A stretch of 42,563 nt of DNA from JAWWPY01 sp964412845. Lineage in GTDB: Bacteria; Actinomycetota; Actinomycetes; Streptosporangiales; Streptosporangiaceae. The position numbers and the translations under genes are program-made. Below the pieces are notes generated by a model. That model searched no databases and was not told the origin of the DNA. It saw nothing but the letters and a program-made list of their open reading frames with translations. Location of the stretch: positions 1 to 42,563 of the forward strand of contig CAYPQM010000042.1 in assembly GCA_964412845.1 (NCBI GenBank), given 5' to 3'. Below, in pieces: positions 22,498 through 31,308 of the stretch; the first letter of the stretch is position 1, and the number at the start of each line of letters is the position of its first letter.

Positions 22498-25377
22498 TCA
22501 CCGGGCTTTCATCACGGCGCGGATGCGGGCGCGCGCCTGATCCAATGCCTTGGCGCCGTTCAGCATCTCGCGGCCGGACCGGGACGCGGCGGAGCTCCCG
22601 GCCCCGCTCAGAGTGGCGAGGCAGTCCGCCGCGCCGCGGTGGAACGAGGCCGTGGCCCGCGACCATTCCGGCTGGATCTTCGCGTCGGGCACCGGCGCGA
22701 AGCCGATTGCTTTTCCGGCATCGCGGCGCAGTATGGCGCAGGCGGATCTCAGCGCGGTGCCGCTGGACTGGCTGGCCGCCTCGACCAGGGTGCCCTCATC
22801 CCGGACCAGCGCGCCGACCCTGTCCTGGCCGCCAACGTGCCACCAGGTGCGCACCGCCGGGCCGGACCGCACCGGGGAGAACAGTGCGGTTGCCGCGGCT
22901 GACCCGGGACCGGATCCGGGATTCGGCCAGGCCGTGATCACGGCCGCGGCCAGGATGGCCGCCACGCCGGCCGTGGCCGCTGACCGGAACCGCCGGGACA
23001 GCACCGGCCGGGGCCGGGGCACTGGCTCAGCGGCCTGCCGGGCCGGGCGGCGGGCCGCCCGGCGGCGCAGCACGGCGCGGGCACCGGCCACGCTGAGGGC
23101 GGCCAGCAGCGCCGCCGCGCCGCCGTCCAGCACGGTCAGCTGGAGCACGAGCGAGACGTACGCGCCCATCACGTGCAGCTGGCAGGACTCCGGGCGGACC
23201 GTGAACACGGTCACGCAACTGCCCACGCGGGCTGAGACGACCGCCCCGAGCACCGCCAGCCCGGCGGTGACCGAGGCCGCGAGCATGCCCAGCAGCACAC
23301 CGTGCCGCCGGGCGGTCGCGGCGACGAAGCCAGCCACGATCACCTGCGCGGCAACGGCGATGCCGAGTTCCCAGTAGCTGATCAGCAGGCCGAGCACGTC
23401 GGTGCGCCGCACCGCGATCGGCAGGCCCGCATGCAGCACGGCCCGCAGCGCGAACTGGGCCACGCAGGCGACGCCGCCGGCCACCGCGCCTGCCGCCACC
23501 GCCGGGCCGATCCGGACGATGTCAGGTGGCAGCGGCGCCGGGTCGCGCTCGCGGGGCAGCGCGCGCCGCAGCCAGCCGGGCCCGATGACAGGCGCGGCCC
23601 GCGTCCAGGCCGCCAGCGGGACGGCCCAGAGCAGCAGGAGCGCCGCGAAGCTCAGCCGGATCACCGCCGGGCCCAGGTAGGAAGGCAGGAAGGCCGCGTT
23701 CCACAGCCAGTGCGGCCCGGTCCAGCCGATGCTCCCAGCCCTGGCGTACAGCCCAGATTCCAGCTGGCTGATCAGGGAGTAGGCATATCGCAGCCCGTCC
23801 AGGGGCAGCCAGAGCTCGAATACGGCCGCGATGAGGACCGACGCCGCGGCCGCGGCGGCTGGCCACGCCCAGCGCAGCGAACGTCCGCGCAGCACGGGCA
23901 GCCAGGCGGCAGCCAGCCCGACGATCCACCCGGCCAGCACGGCCAGGGTCAGGCTCGTCGCGGCCACCACCGGCACCGTCTCGTGCGCCGTTGACTTCGT
24001 CAGCGCCGCACCCACGATCAGGCCGGCCGCGAGGCCAGCAGCCGGGCGGCTGACTCCAGGTGGCGGCCAGCGGTTCAGCAGCGCGTACGTCGTGCCCCGC
24101 CAGAGGGCCAGCGTGAGCAGACCACCGATGATAATCGCGAGTACCAGCAACGGTGCCCCGACCGCGTCACGGACCGGCACTGCGGACGCAGACAGGATCA
24201 AGGCGAGCAGGGCATAGCTGACGGAGAGCGCGACGCCGGCCGCGGCTGCTTCCCAGAAGCCGAACCGGAACAGGCGCCCAGGGTCGGCCACGGCAGCATT
24301 GCGCACCGCGGCGGCCGGATGGGTACCCAGCCGGTCACGGAGGCCTCCGGCCAGGCCGCCGCGGCCGCCCAGGGCCGCCGAGCGGAGCAGCCGGGCCAGG
24401 TCTTGTCCAGCTTGCGGCTCGGCGGCCCGCAGGTCCGCGAACAGTTCCCGGGAACGCAGCACGGCGTTGCGGATCAGGTAGACCATGGCCGCCAGGCCTA
24501 GCATCGGGACCCAGAATCCGCCGAGCGAGCCCAGCGTCAGCTGCACCGCTTGGCGCACGCCAGTGCCCAGTGGGTTGTGCACCAGGACCGGTTCCAGGAA
24601 GGCAGCGGCCACCGGCAGCAGGATGATCAGCAGGAAGGCCCGCCACAGGGCCACCGTCAGATACGTCTGGTCGACATCCCGGTTGCGCAGGTGCGCCAGT
24701 TCGTGCCGGACCACCGCCCGGAAGCCAGCCGGATCAGTGCTGAGCAGCACGACCAGGCCGGCGTCGAGCCGGACGTAGTACCGGCCGAACCGGCCGAAGG
24801 CCAGGCCGCCGATGGCCGGGCTGACCGGGTCGAGCAGGAAGATGGGCGCGCGGGCCAGGCCCGCCGCCGCGACCTGGGTATTGAGTTCGGCCCGCAGCGC
24901 CGCCGCCTGTTCCGTGACAGCGGCAGGCAGCGGCACGAGCCGGCCGCGGCGGATCTTCCACCAGGGGATGAGCCAGTAGGCCACGCCCGCCGCCGCGATC
25001 AGCACGATGAGCGAGCCGAGCACCCACCACGTACGCGTCCGATCGACAGGTTCCAGGCACCGGGCGTACCGCGCATGCACCGCGTTGAGATAGGGGACCT
25101 CGGCGATACTCTCCCGGGCGAGCTGGAGAGCGCCGGAAATGCCGGTGGACGCAGCGCATCGCGTCAAGGACGAGGACAGCTTGGCCAGGCCGGGCGGGGC
25201 GAGGAACCACACGTAAAAGGCGCTGGTCGCGAAAACCGACGTGACCAGCAAAATGAAATGGAATGTCATTCCCGCGGGCAGCGCGAACGGATCGACCCAC
25301 CGCCGGGATCTGTCATCCTCGCCGTCGCCAGGATGGCGCGCGGAATCCCCGGCGGCCGGGTCTAACTCCTCGTCCAC
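22498..25377 (-). CDS. Large polytopic M48-family metalloprotease
   Basis: 959 residues. Two transmembrane helices flank a loop of about 60 residues (40-135). The M48 zinc site follows: HELAH at 225-229 and the third ligand Glu311 in SRELFADLRA. About ten to twelve further hydrophobic segments occupy residues 365-830, far more than in HtpX-like proteins (about 300 residues). A final region after a signal-anchor-like helix starts WWHVGGQDRVGALVRDEGTL and contains two conserved-looking cysteines (ACAILRRD, ADCLATL); similar WW.xGGQ domains occur on many actinobacterial exported proteins. Start is the GTG at 25377 with GAGGGAG upstream. A small membrane protein is encoded just before it. M48 proteases usually process membrane or exported proteins; the target is unknown. 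Confidence 0.8.
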   Translation of the reverse strand: MDEELDPAAGDSARHPGDGEDDRSRRWVDPFALPAGMTFHFILLVTSVFATSAFYVWFLAPPGLAKLSSSLTRCAASTGISGALQLARESIAEVPYLNAVHARYARCLEPVDRTRTWWVLGSLIVLIAAAGVAYWLIPWWKIRRGRLVPLPAAVTEQAAALRAELNTQVAAAGLARAPIFLLDPVSPAIGGLAFGRFGRYYVRLDAGLVVLLSTDPAGFRAVVRHELAHLRNRDVDQTYLTVALWRAFLLIILLPVAAAFLEPVLVHNPLGTGVRQAVQLTLGSLGGFWVPMLGLAAMVYLIRNAVLRSRELFADLRAAEPQAGQDLARLLRSAALGGRGGLAGGLRDRLGTHPAAAVRNAAVADPGRLFRFGFWEAAAAGVALSVSYALLALILSASAVPVRDAVGAPLLVLAIIIGGLLTLALWRGTTYALLNRWPPPGVSRPAAGLAAGLIVGAALTKSTAHETVPVVAATSLTLAVLAGWIVGLAAAWLPVLRGRSLRWAWPAAAAAASVLIAAVFELWLPLDGLRYAYSLISQLESGLYARAGSIGWTGPHWLWNAAFLPSYLGPAVIRLSFAALLLLWAVPLAAWTRAAPVIGPGWLRRALPRERDPAPLPPDIVRIGPAVAAGAVAGGVACVAQFALRAVLHAGLPIAVRRTDVLGLLISYWELGIAVAAQVIVAGFVAATARRHGVLLGMLAASVTAGLAVLGAVVSARVGSCVTVFTVRPESCQLHVMGAYVSLVLQLTVLDGGAAALLAALSVAGARAVLRRRAARRPARQAAEPVPRPRPVLSRRFRSAATAGVAAILAAAVITAWPNPGSGPGSAAATALFSPVRSGPAVRTWWHVGGQDRVGALVRDEGTLVEAASQSSGTALRSACAILRRDAGKAIGFAPVPDAKIQPEWSRATASFHRGAADCLATLSGAGSSAASRSGREMLNGAKALDQARARIRAVMKAR

Positions 25378-25448
25378 TCCGCAGTCTCCCTCAGCACTCC
25401 GCGGCTCTCTGGAATGGCCGGCCCAGCTACGGGACGCGCCCTGCCTGG

Positions 25449-25928
25449 TCAGGGTTCTCTGACCAGGCCGCCGACGAGAGCGTCGGCCAGCAGCCCGGCT
25501 TTGCTCTCGCGCAGGCCGGCCCGGCGGGCCGTGTCAAACGCCACCTCGCGCACTTCGGCGAGCTGCTCGGCGGTGAGCGCAGGCGGCACGGACGGCGCCG
25601 GCAGCTGGATCGGCTGGTGCCGCCGGAAGATGCGGCGCCAGGCTCGCCGGATGACCCCGCCGCCCCGGTCCGCGACCTGCGCACCCAGCATGTCGGCCAG
25701 GTGATCCAGGACCTTGGTGATCACCAGCAGGACCACCGGCGTCACCAGCGTGACGGTGCCGTCGATGCCGGCCCCGAGCGGCTCGGGGTACTTGCGGCGC
25801 GGCTCGGCCACGGCCCCCGCCGGGCCTATCCGGAACGCGTCCCGGGCCGGCTCGAATACCGCCAGTTCCTCCGGCGCAACGGCGGCGACAATGTCACGGG
25901 CGAGGACATCCCATTCCAACGTGCTCAC
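25449..25928 (-). CDS. Hypothetical membrane protein paired with the M48 protease
   Basis: 159 residues, no recognised family. An N-terminal soluble part (EWDVLARDIVAAVAPEELAV) is followed by one hydrophobic segment VTLVTPVVLLVITKVLDHLA (about 58-77), a basic patch RRAWRRIFRRH and a C-terminal helix rich in Leu and Ala. The GTG at 25928 follows GGTGGAG. Only 71 bases separate it from the protease gene, so they are probably co-transcribed and functionally linked. Confidence 0.65.
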   Translation of the reverse strand: MSTLEWDVLARDIVAAVAPEELAVFEPARDAFRIGPAGAVAEPRRKYPEPLGAGIDGTVTLVTPVVLLVITKVLDHLADMLGAQVADRGGGVIRRAWRRIFRRHQPIQLPAPSVPPALTAEQLAEVREVAFDTARRAGLRESKAGLLADALVGGLVREP

Positions 25929-26012
25929 GACTCCACCGCCCGGAAGTGCCGGCCAATCATGCGAATCTGTCCGACCTTACTGGCCGGCCGGGATGCCATG
26001 CCAGGGAGTGCG

Positions 26013-27290
26013 TCAGGGCACGGAGCGGATCTTCCAGACGAACGCGGAGCCGGCCACGGTGAAGGCGGCCACGGTCAGGTAGAGCGTCGGGTACCCGCCG
26101 AGCTGGCTGACCAGCGGGGCGGCGATGGCCGGGGCCAGTACCTGGGGCCCGGTGTTGGCGATGTTGATGATGCCAAGATCTTTGGCCCGTCCCGCCGCGG
26201 ACGGCAGCACCTGGGTGACCAGCGCCTGGTCGACCGACAGGTACACGCCGAACCCCAGGCCCAGGATCGCGGCCGAGATGATGGCGACCGGCCACGATGG
26301 CCACAGCGCGAGCATGACCGCGGGGCCCGCCATGACCAGCCCGGAGACGGTGACCGGCAGCTTGCGGCGGCCGCTGCGGTCGGAGATCATGCCGCCGGCC
26401 ACCGCGGTGATGACGACCGCGGTTGTGTAGATGAGGATGAGGATGACCAGGCCGTCCTCGGCCTTGTGCCCGGGGAACAGCCGGCTGTAATGCACCCGGT
26501 CCCGCAGGAAGTACAGCAGGTACAGCACGGCCATCGCGTTGCCCATGTTGACGGTGAACCTGGTCAGCCAGGCCCAGGCGAAGTCGGGGTAGCGCCGCGG
26601 GCTCAGCCAGAACGATCCGGCGAAGGCGCGCAGCACGAACGGCGGCCGGTCGGCGCGCGGCAGCCGCGCGTCGGGGGTGCTGAGCGCGAACGGCAGCACG
26701 CAGGCCACCACCAGCGCCGCGATCAGCACATAGCCGCTGTTGCCGGTGACGGCATAGGTCACCAGCGCCACGGCCAGCAGCACGCCGAACGTCTGCGGCA
26801 GGCCGATCCAGCCCGACACCGCGCCGCGCTGCGTCACCGGGACATGATCGGGCACCCCGGCGGTGACGCTGGCCTGCATCGCGTTCAGGCTGGCCTGGGC
26901 CAGGCACCAGCCGATGATGAGGCCGGCGATGGTGTGCTGGCCGGCCAGGAAGACCAGCGCGGCGGCGCCCGCCAGCGCGCCGCACACCGTCCACGGGTGC
27001 CGCCGCCCGAACCGCCCGGTGGTGCGGTCCGACAGCGCCCCGGCTACCGGGTTGGCGATCATCGCGGCCGCCGCGCCGATCCCGCTGACCCAGCCGAGCA
27101 CGGCGACCTTGTGATCGGATCCGGCGATCGCCTGGACCTGGTTGGGCAGCAGCACTTCCAGCGGGCCGAAATAACCGAGGTACAGCCCGAGATTGGCCAG
27201 GGCGATAAACGCGATCCAGCGTTTGCCGACTCGCTGGCTCGGCTCTGCGTCGGGTCCGAGGGCACGGCTCGCGGCGGGAACTTCGGTCAT
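26013..27290 (-). CDS. MFS transporter, sugar type
   Basis: 425 residues and about twelve transmembrane segments. The loop between helices 2 and 3, GALSDRTTGRFGRRHPWTV, is the MFS motif A in the form seen in SLC45/GPH-like disaccharide transporters. The second copy is GGMISDRSGRRKLPV. It is encoded 57 bases downstream of a GH1 beta-glucosidase gene, so import of cellobiose or another beta-glucoside is the natural guess. ATG at 27290. Confidence 0.88.
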   Translation of the reverse strand: MTEVPAASRALGPDAEPSQRVGKRWIAFIALANLGLYLGYFGPLEVLLPNQVQAIAGSDHKVAVLGWVSGIGAAAAMIANPVAGALSDRTTGRFGRRHPWTVCGALAGAAALVFLAGQHTIAGLIIGWCLAQASLNAMQASVTAGVPDHVPVTQRGAVSGWIGLPQTFGVLLAVALVTYAVTGNSGYVLIAALVVACVLPFALSTPDARLPRADRPPFVLRAFAGSFWLSPRRYPDFAWAWLTRFTVNMGNAMAVLYLLYFLRDRVHYSRLFPGHKAEDGLVILILIYTTAVVITAVAGGMISDRSGRRKLPVTVSGLVMAGPAVMLALWPSWPVAIISAAILGLGFGVYLSVDQALVTQVLPSAAGRAKDLGIINIANTGPQVLAPAIAAPLVSQLGGYPTLYLTVAAFTVAGSAFVWKIRSVP

Positions 27291-27347
27291 GACGCCCTCT
27301 ATCGCGTGGTGGCTCTACTGCATGGTGGCTCGTGCGGAGCCGGACGC

Positions 27348-28709
27348 TTACCCGCGCTGGGCGGCGATGAGGTCGCGGTACCAGTCATAGGACGCCTTCG
27401 GCGTGCGGGCCTGGCTGTCGTGGTCGACGTAGACCAGGCCGAGCCGCTGGTGGAAGCCTTCGCTCCACTCGAAGTTGTCGGCCAGCGTCCAGTGGAAATA
27501 GCCGCGCACGTCGACGCCGGCGCCGATCGCGGCGTGCACCGCCCGCAGGTGGCCATCGATGTAGCCGATCCGGAACTGGTCGTCGATCGTGCCGTCGGCG
27601 GCCAGCTTGTCATCGTGCGAGCAGCCGTTCTCGGTGATGTACAGCGGCGGGAGCGCGGTCCCGTAGCGCTCGGCGAGCAGGCTGAGCAGTTCGGTCAGGC
27701 CCGCCGGGACGACCGGCCAGCCGAACGCGGTGACCGGGTAGCCGGGGATCGGCTCCATCTGGAAGGGCAGTGGCGAGCCGGGCAGCGCGGACAGCCGGGT
27801 CGGGTTGTAGTAGTTGACCCCGATGCCGTCGACCGGAGCCGAGATCGCCGCCAGGTCCCCGTCCCGTACGCAGGCCAGGCCGCTGGCCGGGTCGTCACCA
27901 TCCAGGCCGAACGGAGTCAGGTCCGGATAGCGGCCGAGCAGCACCGGGTCGGTGAACATCCGGTTCTGCAGGACGTCGTAGGCGTGCGCGGCGGCCCGGT
28001 CGGCGGCGCTGTCGCTGGCCGGCCAGGCGGGCGAGTAGTTGTTGGTGATCATCACCTGGCGCGCGCCGGCCGTCCGCAGCGCGGCGGTCGCCAGGCCGTG
28101 CCCGAGCAGCTGGTGATGGGCGGTCGGCAGGGCGTCCAGCATCAGCGCCTTACCGGGTGCGTGGATGCCGAGCGCGTAGCCGAAGGCGGTGACGACGAAC
28201 GGCTCGTTGAGGGTGATCCACAGCCCGATCCGGTCGGCCAGCCGGTCAGCGGTCATCGCGGCGTAGTCGGCGAACCGCTGCGCCGTCTGCCGCTCCATCC
28301 AGCCGCCCGCATCCTCCAGCGGCTGAGGCAGATCCCAGTGATACAGGGTCGGCACCGGCGTGATGCCCGAGGCCAGCAGCGCATCGGTGAGCCGGTCGTA
28401 GAAGTCGAGCCCGGCGCCGTTGGCCGGTCCCTGGCCGTCCGGCTGGACCCGCGGCCAGGCGATCGAGAACCGGTACGCGGTGACCCCCAGGCCGGCCAGC
28501 AGCGCGACGTCCTGCTCCCAGCGGTGGTAGGAATCGGTCGCCACCTCGCCGGTGTGGCCATCCCTGATCACTCCCGGCCGCCGGCCGAACGTGTCCCAGA
28601 TCGACACGCCGCGGCCGCCTTCGCGGACAGCACCCTCGGTCTGGTACGCCGACGTGGCGACTCCCCAGTGGAACCCGGCCGGGAACCGGGGCATTGGCGG
28701 ACTAGTCAC
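27348..28709 (-). CDS. GH1 family beta-glucosidase
   Basis: 453 residues, the usual length of bacterial GH1 enzymes, with no signal peptide. It has the family opening FPAGFHWGVATSAYQTEGA, acid/base Glu169 in TLNEP and nucleophile Glu360 in ITENG; the aglycone-site FHWTLADNFEWSEGF is intact. It would hydrolyse cellobiose or other beta-glucosides in the cytoplasm after uptake by the adjacent MFS transporter. I use the GTG at 28709; the ATG at 28694 (MPRFPAG) is an equally possible start. Confidence 0.95.
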   Translation of the reverse strand: MTSPPMPRFPAGFHWGVATSAYQTEGAVREGGRGVSIWDTFGRRPGVIRDGHTGEVATDSYHRWEQDVALLAGLGVTAYRFSIAWPRVQPDGQGPANGAGLDFYDRLTDALLASGITPVPTLYHWDLPQPLEDAGGWMERQTAQRFADYAAMTADRLADRIGLWITLNEPFVVTAFGYALGIHAPGKALMLDALPTAHHQLLGHGLATAALRTAGARQVMITNNYSPAWPASDSAADRAAAHAYDVLQNRMFTDPVLLGRYPDLTPFGLDGDDPASGLACVRDGDLAAISAPVDGIGVNYYNPTRLSALPGSPLPFQMEPIPGYPVTAFGWPVVPAGLTELLSLLAERYGTALPPLYITENGCSHDDKLAADGTIDDQFRIGYIDGHLRAVHAAIGAGVDVRGYFHWTLADNFEWSEGFHQRLGLVYVDHDSQARTPKASYDWYRDLIAAQRG

Positions 28710-28923
28710 CCGCTGATCGTAACCACGGGAGGGTGCCCGGGCGCAGTCCCCGGATCAGTTCGCCGTCCCCGCGGGCGGGCCGGCCGGCGCTCGCGGCCAC
28801 CGCACCTGCCGGGCTGGTTTCGATGGGCGCCAGGCCCGGCGGCGCCCGCGCGGGTAGTCTGGCCGGCAGCCTGCCGTGTGGGCGGTAAGCCGGGTTTTGC
28901 CGTGGTCTTGGCGAGGGAGTCGC

Positions 28924-29700
28924 GTGCCGGATTTCGACTCGGGTGTGCCGCATATCGCGCGGATTTACGACTACTGGCTCGGCGGCAAGGACAACTTCGC
29001 GGCGGACCGGGAAGCCGCTGAGCTCGCGATGGCGGCCACTCCCACGATCGTGCCCGGGGTGCGGGCCAACCGGCGGTTCCTCGGCCGGGCCGTGCGGTAC
29101 ATGACCGAGGCTGGTATCCGGCAGTTCCTCGACATCGGCACCGGCATCCCGGCCACCGGCAACACCCACGAGGTCGCCCAGTCGGCCGCAGCTGAGTGCC
29201 GGGTGGTGTACGCGGACAACGACCCGATTGTGCTCAGCCACGCGCGCGCCCTGCTCACCAGCACGACCGGGCCCACCGCCTACATCGACGCCGACGCCCG
29301 CGACACGGCGACGATCCTGGCCGAGGCGGCGCGCACGCTCGACTTCAGCCAGCCGGTCGGCGTCATGCTCATCGCCATCCTGCACTGCATCCCCGATTCC
29401 GATGATCCGGGCGGGATCGTCACCTCGCTGCTCGGCGCCGCTGCGCCCGGCAGCTTTCTTGCGCTCACCCACCCGGCTCGCGACCAGGTAGCCGTCGCGG
29501 TCAAGGCCGAGACGTCGCTGACCAAGTCCATCGGCCAGAAGGTCACCTTCCGCACCCGGGACCAGGTGTCGCAGTTCGTGGCGGGGCTGGACCTGGTGGA
29601 GCCGGGCGTGGTGCCGGTCCAGGAATGGCGGCCCGACTCGATCCGCGATATCAACAGCCCGCCCACCGCCATGTGGGGCTGCCTGGCCCGCAAGCCCTGA
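28924..29700 (+). CDS. DUF574 S-adenosyl methyltransferase (copy 3)
   Basis: 258 residues: PHIARIYDYWLGGKDNFAAD (9-28), FLDIGTGIPATGNTHEVA (68-85), VVYADNDPIV, LDFSQPVGVMLIAILHCI and APGSFLALTH. The start is a GTG at 28924, preceded at five bases by GAGGGAG; an upstream ATG at 28876 lacks such a site. Third paralogue in this window. It converges with the AAA ATPase. Confidence 0.9.
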   Translation: MPDFDSGVPHIARIYDYWLGGKDNFAADREAAELAMAATPTIVPGVRANRRFLGRAVRYMTEAGIRQFLDIGTGIPATGNTHEVAQSAAAECRVVYADNDPIVLSHARALLTSTTGPTAYIDADARDTATILAEAARTLDFSQPVGVMLIAILHCIPDSDDPGGIVTSLLGAAAPGSFLALTHPARDQVAVAVKAETSLTKSIGQKVTFRTRDQVSQFVAGLDLVEPGVVPVQEWRPDSIRDINSPPTAMWGCLARKP

Positions 29701-29752
29701 CCGCTGGGCCGGTCCTGACCGCTGGGCCGGTCCCGGTCCCGGTCCCGGCCGT
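29698..29752. repeat. Short tandem repeats between convergent genes
   Basis: CTGACCGCTGGGCCGGTC occurs twice in tandem starting at the methyltransferase stop, followed by three copies of CCGGTC/CCCGGT. The repeats replace a conventional terminator between the converging methyltransferase and AAA genes. Confidence 0.7.
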
Positions 29753-29767
29753 CAGGCCGCCACGCGG

Positions 29768-31240
29768 TCAGGCGTCGGCGTGACCTGCGCCCGATGGGGT
29801 GTGGCCCAGCAGGCTGCGGGTCAGCGCATGCCGCTCGGCGGAAAGCTCCTGCGCCGCGGTCGTGAGGTCGGCATCGGTGAGGGCGCGCACGTCGTCCGAT
29901 GCGCGGAACGCGGCCAGCACGGCCCGGCGCAGCAGCTCTTTGATGAATGAAGCGGTGGCGCCTTCCGTCGCCGCGATCACCGGCGCGAGGTTCGCGTCCA
30001 GGGCCAGCCGGCCGGCGTACAGCCGCAGCAGGCGTTCCCGCGCCTGCGCATCCGGCTTGGGAATCTCCACGGCCAGGTCCACCCGGCCGGGCCGGTCGAC
30101 CAGGGCCCGTTCCAGCACCTCGGCCCGGTTGGTGGTCAGCACGAACGTCACATCGGCGTCCGCGCCGACCCCGTCCATCGCGTCCAGCAGCGAGAACAGC
30201 AGCGGGGTGCTGTCCGGGTCGAAGCTCCGGTCCTGGGCGATGAGGTCGACATCCTCCAGGACCAGCATGGATGGCTGGAGCCGGCGGGCCAGCGTGGCGG
30301 CCTGCTCGATGTAGCCCATCGCCCGCCCGGTCATCAAGATGACCGTGCAGCCGGTCATCCGGCTCATCAGGTAGCGGACGGTGTGCGTCTTGCCGGTGCC
30401 GGGGAAACCGTGCAGCAGCAGCCCCCGCTTGAGATGCTGCCCGGCCGCCGTGAGCCGCGCGGCCTGGCTGGTCACGCTGATGACATGGCGCTCGATCGAA
30501 TCGAGCACCCCGGCCGGGAGGATGACCTGCTCGGCCGTCAGATCCGGGCGGGGCAGAAAGCTGAGGAACTCGTTGCCGCGGTGCTCGGACACGCCGAAGC
30601 TCAGCACCTGCCCGCGGAGCACATCGTGTTCGCGCATCAGCCGCTCGATCTCACCCCGGACGGCGACCGCGGTGGCCTGCTGGGCGGCCAGGATCTCTAT
30701 CCGGCACTCAGGCGGCCCGAAGCGTTCGGTGGCCCGCAGCCCGATGACGATCGGGCTGCTGTCCGGCGCGGTCGACGGCACCAGCCCGAACTGCACCACC
30801 TCCATCGCCTCGTCCGGCCCGATCGCGGCCGTGCCGTGGGTGACGGCCGTGATCTCCTGGCCCGGATCAGGGCTGGTGATCATGGTGGCCAGGTCCTCGT
30901 GGTCCCGGTTCATCCCGCTGATGCCGAACCATTCGGCGTCGGGCGAGTGCTCGGCGAGGTAGGCGTCCACGCCGCGCTGCAGGTTGGCGTGTTCCCACAC
31001 CGCGAAGTTCTCGCTGACGAACGCCATGTCCGTCAGCTCGCAGCCGAGGTGCGCGCTGATTTTCGCCGCCGCGGGCGTGACCCGCCCGGTCCGCGCGATC
31101 AGGTGATAACTGGTGTGCAGCAGGTCCCTGAGCGCCGTCGCCAGGCCCGTCGCGGTAGCCAGATCAAGGGGTGATGCCTCGCCCGCCGCCGCCGGCGCCG
31201 CGGCACCGGCGGCGGGCTCGCCGCGGTCTCCTGGAGTCAT
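29768..31240 (-). CDS. AAA-family ATPase
   Basis: 490 residues. The N-terminal 230 residues have no family I recognise (ALRDLLHTSYHLIARTG, AEWFGISGMNRDHEDLATM). The AAA module follows: Walker A GFPGTGKT (278-285), Walker B MLVLEDVDL (325-333), sensor 1 TTN (369-371), arginine fingers in DRPGRVD (Arg383, Arg386) and a lid helix. This is a classical AAA core in the FtsH/Cdc48 clade without a protease domain. It likely forms a hexamer that remodels an unknown protein. ATG at 31240. Confidence 0.85.
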   Translation of the reverse strand: MTPGDRGEPAAGAAAPAAAGEASPLDLATATGLATALRDLLHTSYHLIARTGRVTPAAAKISAHLGCELTDMAFVSENFAVWEHANLQRGVDAYLAEHSPDAEWFGISGMNRDHEDLATMITSPDPGQEITAVTHGTAAIGPDEAMEVVQFGLVPSTAPDSSPIVIGLRATERFGPPECRIEILAAQQATAVAVRGEIERLMREHDVLRGQVLSFGVSEHRGNEFLSFLPRPDLTAEQVILPAGVLDSIERHVISVTSQAARLTAAGQHLKRGLLLHGFPGTGKTHTVRYLMSRMTGCTVILMTGRAMGYIEQAATLARRLQPSMLVLEDVDLIAQDRSFDPDSTPLLFSLLDAMDGVGADADVTFVLTTNRAEVLERALVDRPGRVDLAVEIPKPDAQARERLLRLYAGRLALDANLAPVIAATEGATASFIKELLRRAVLAAFRASDDVRALTDADLTTAAQELSAERHALTRSLLGHTPSGAGHADA

Positions 31241-31308
31241 GCCGCTCAGGATGGCAGCGCCGCCAGAACCGGCGCAATTCTGTTTCCGGTGGCGCGCCGG
31301 GAGGCCGC

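Noticed and set aside
25263..29021. Very long open frame (over 1,200 codons) on the plus strand
   Set aside because: It runs antisense through the M48, hypothetical, MFS and GH1 genes, is rich in Arg, Gly, Gln and His, and has no domain. It is a GC-driven shadow.
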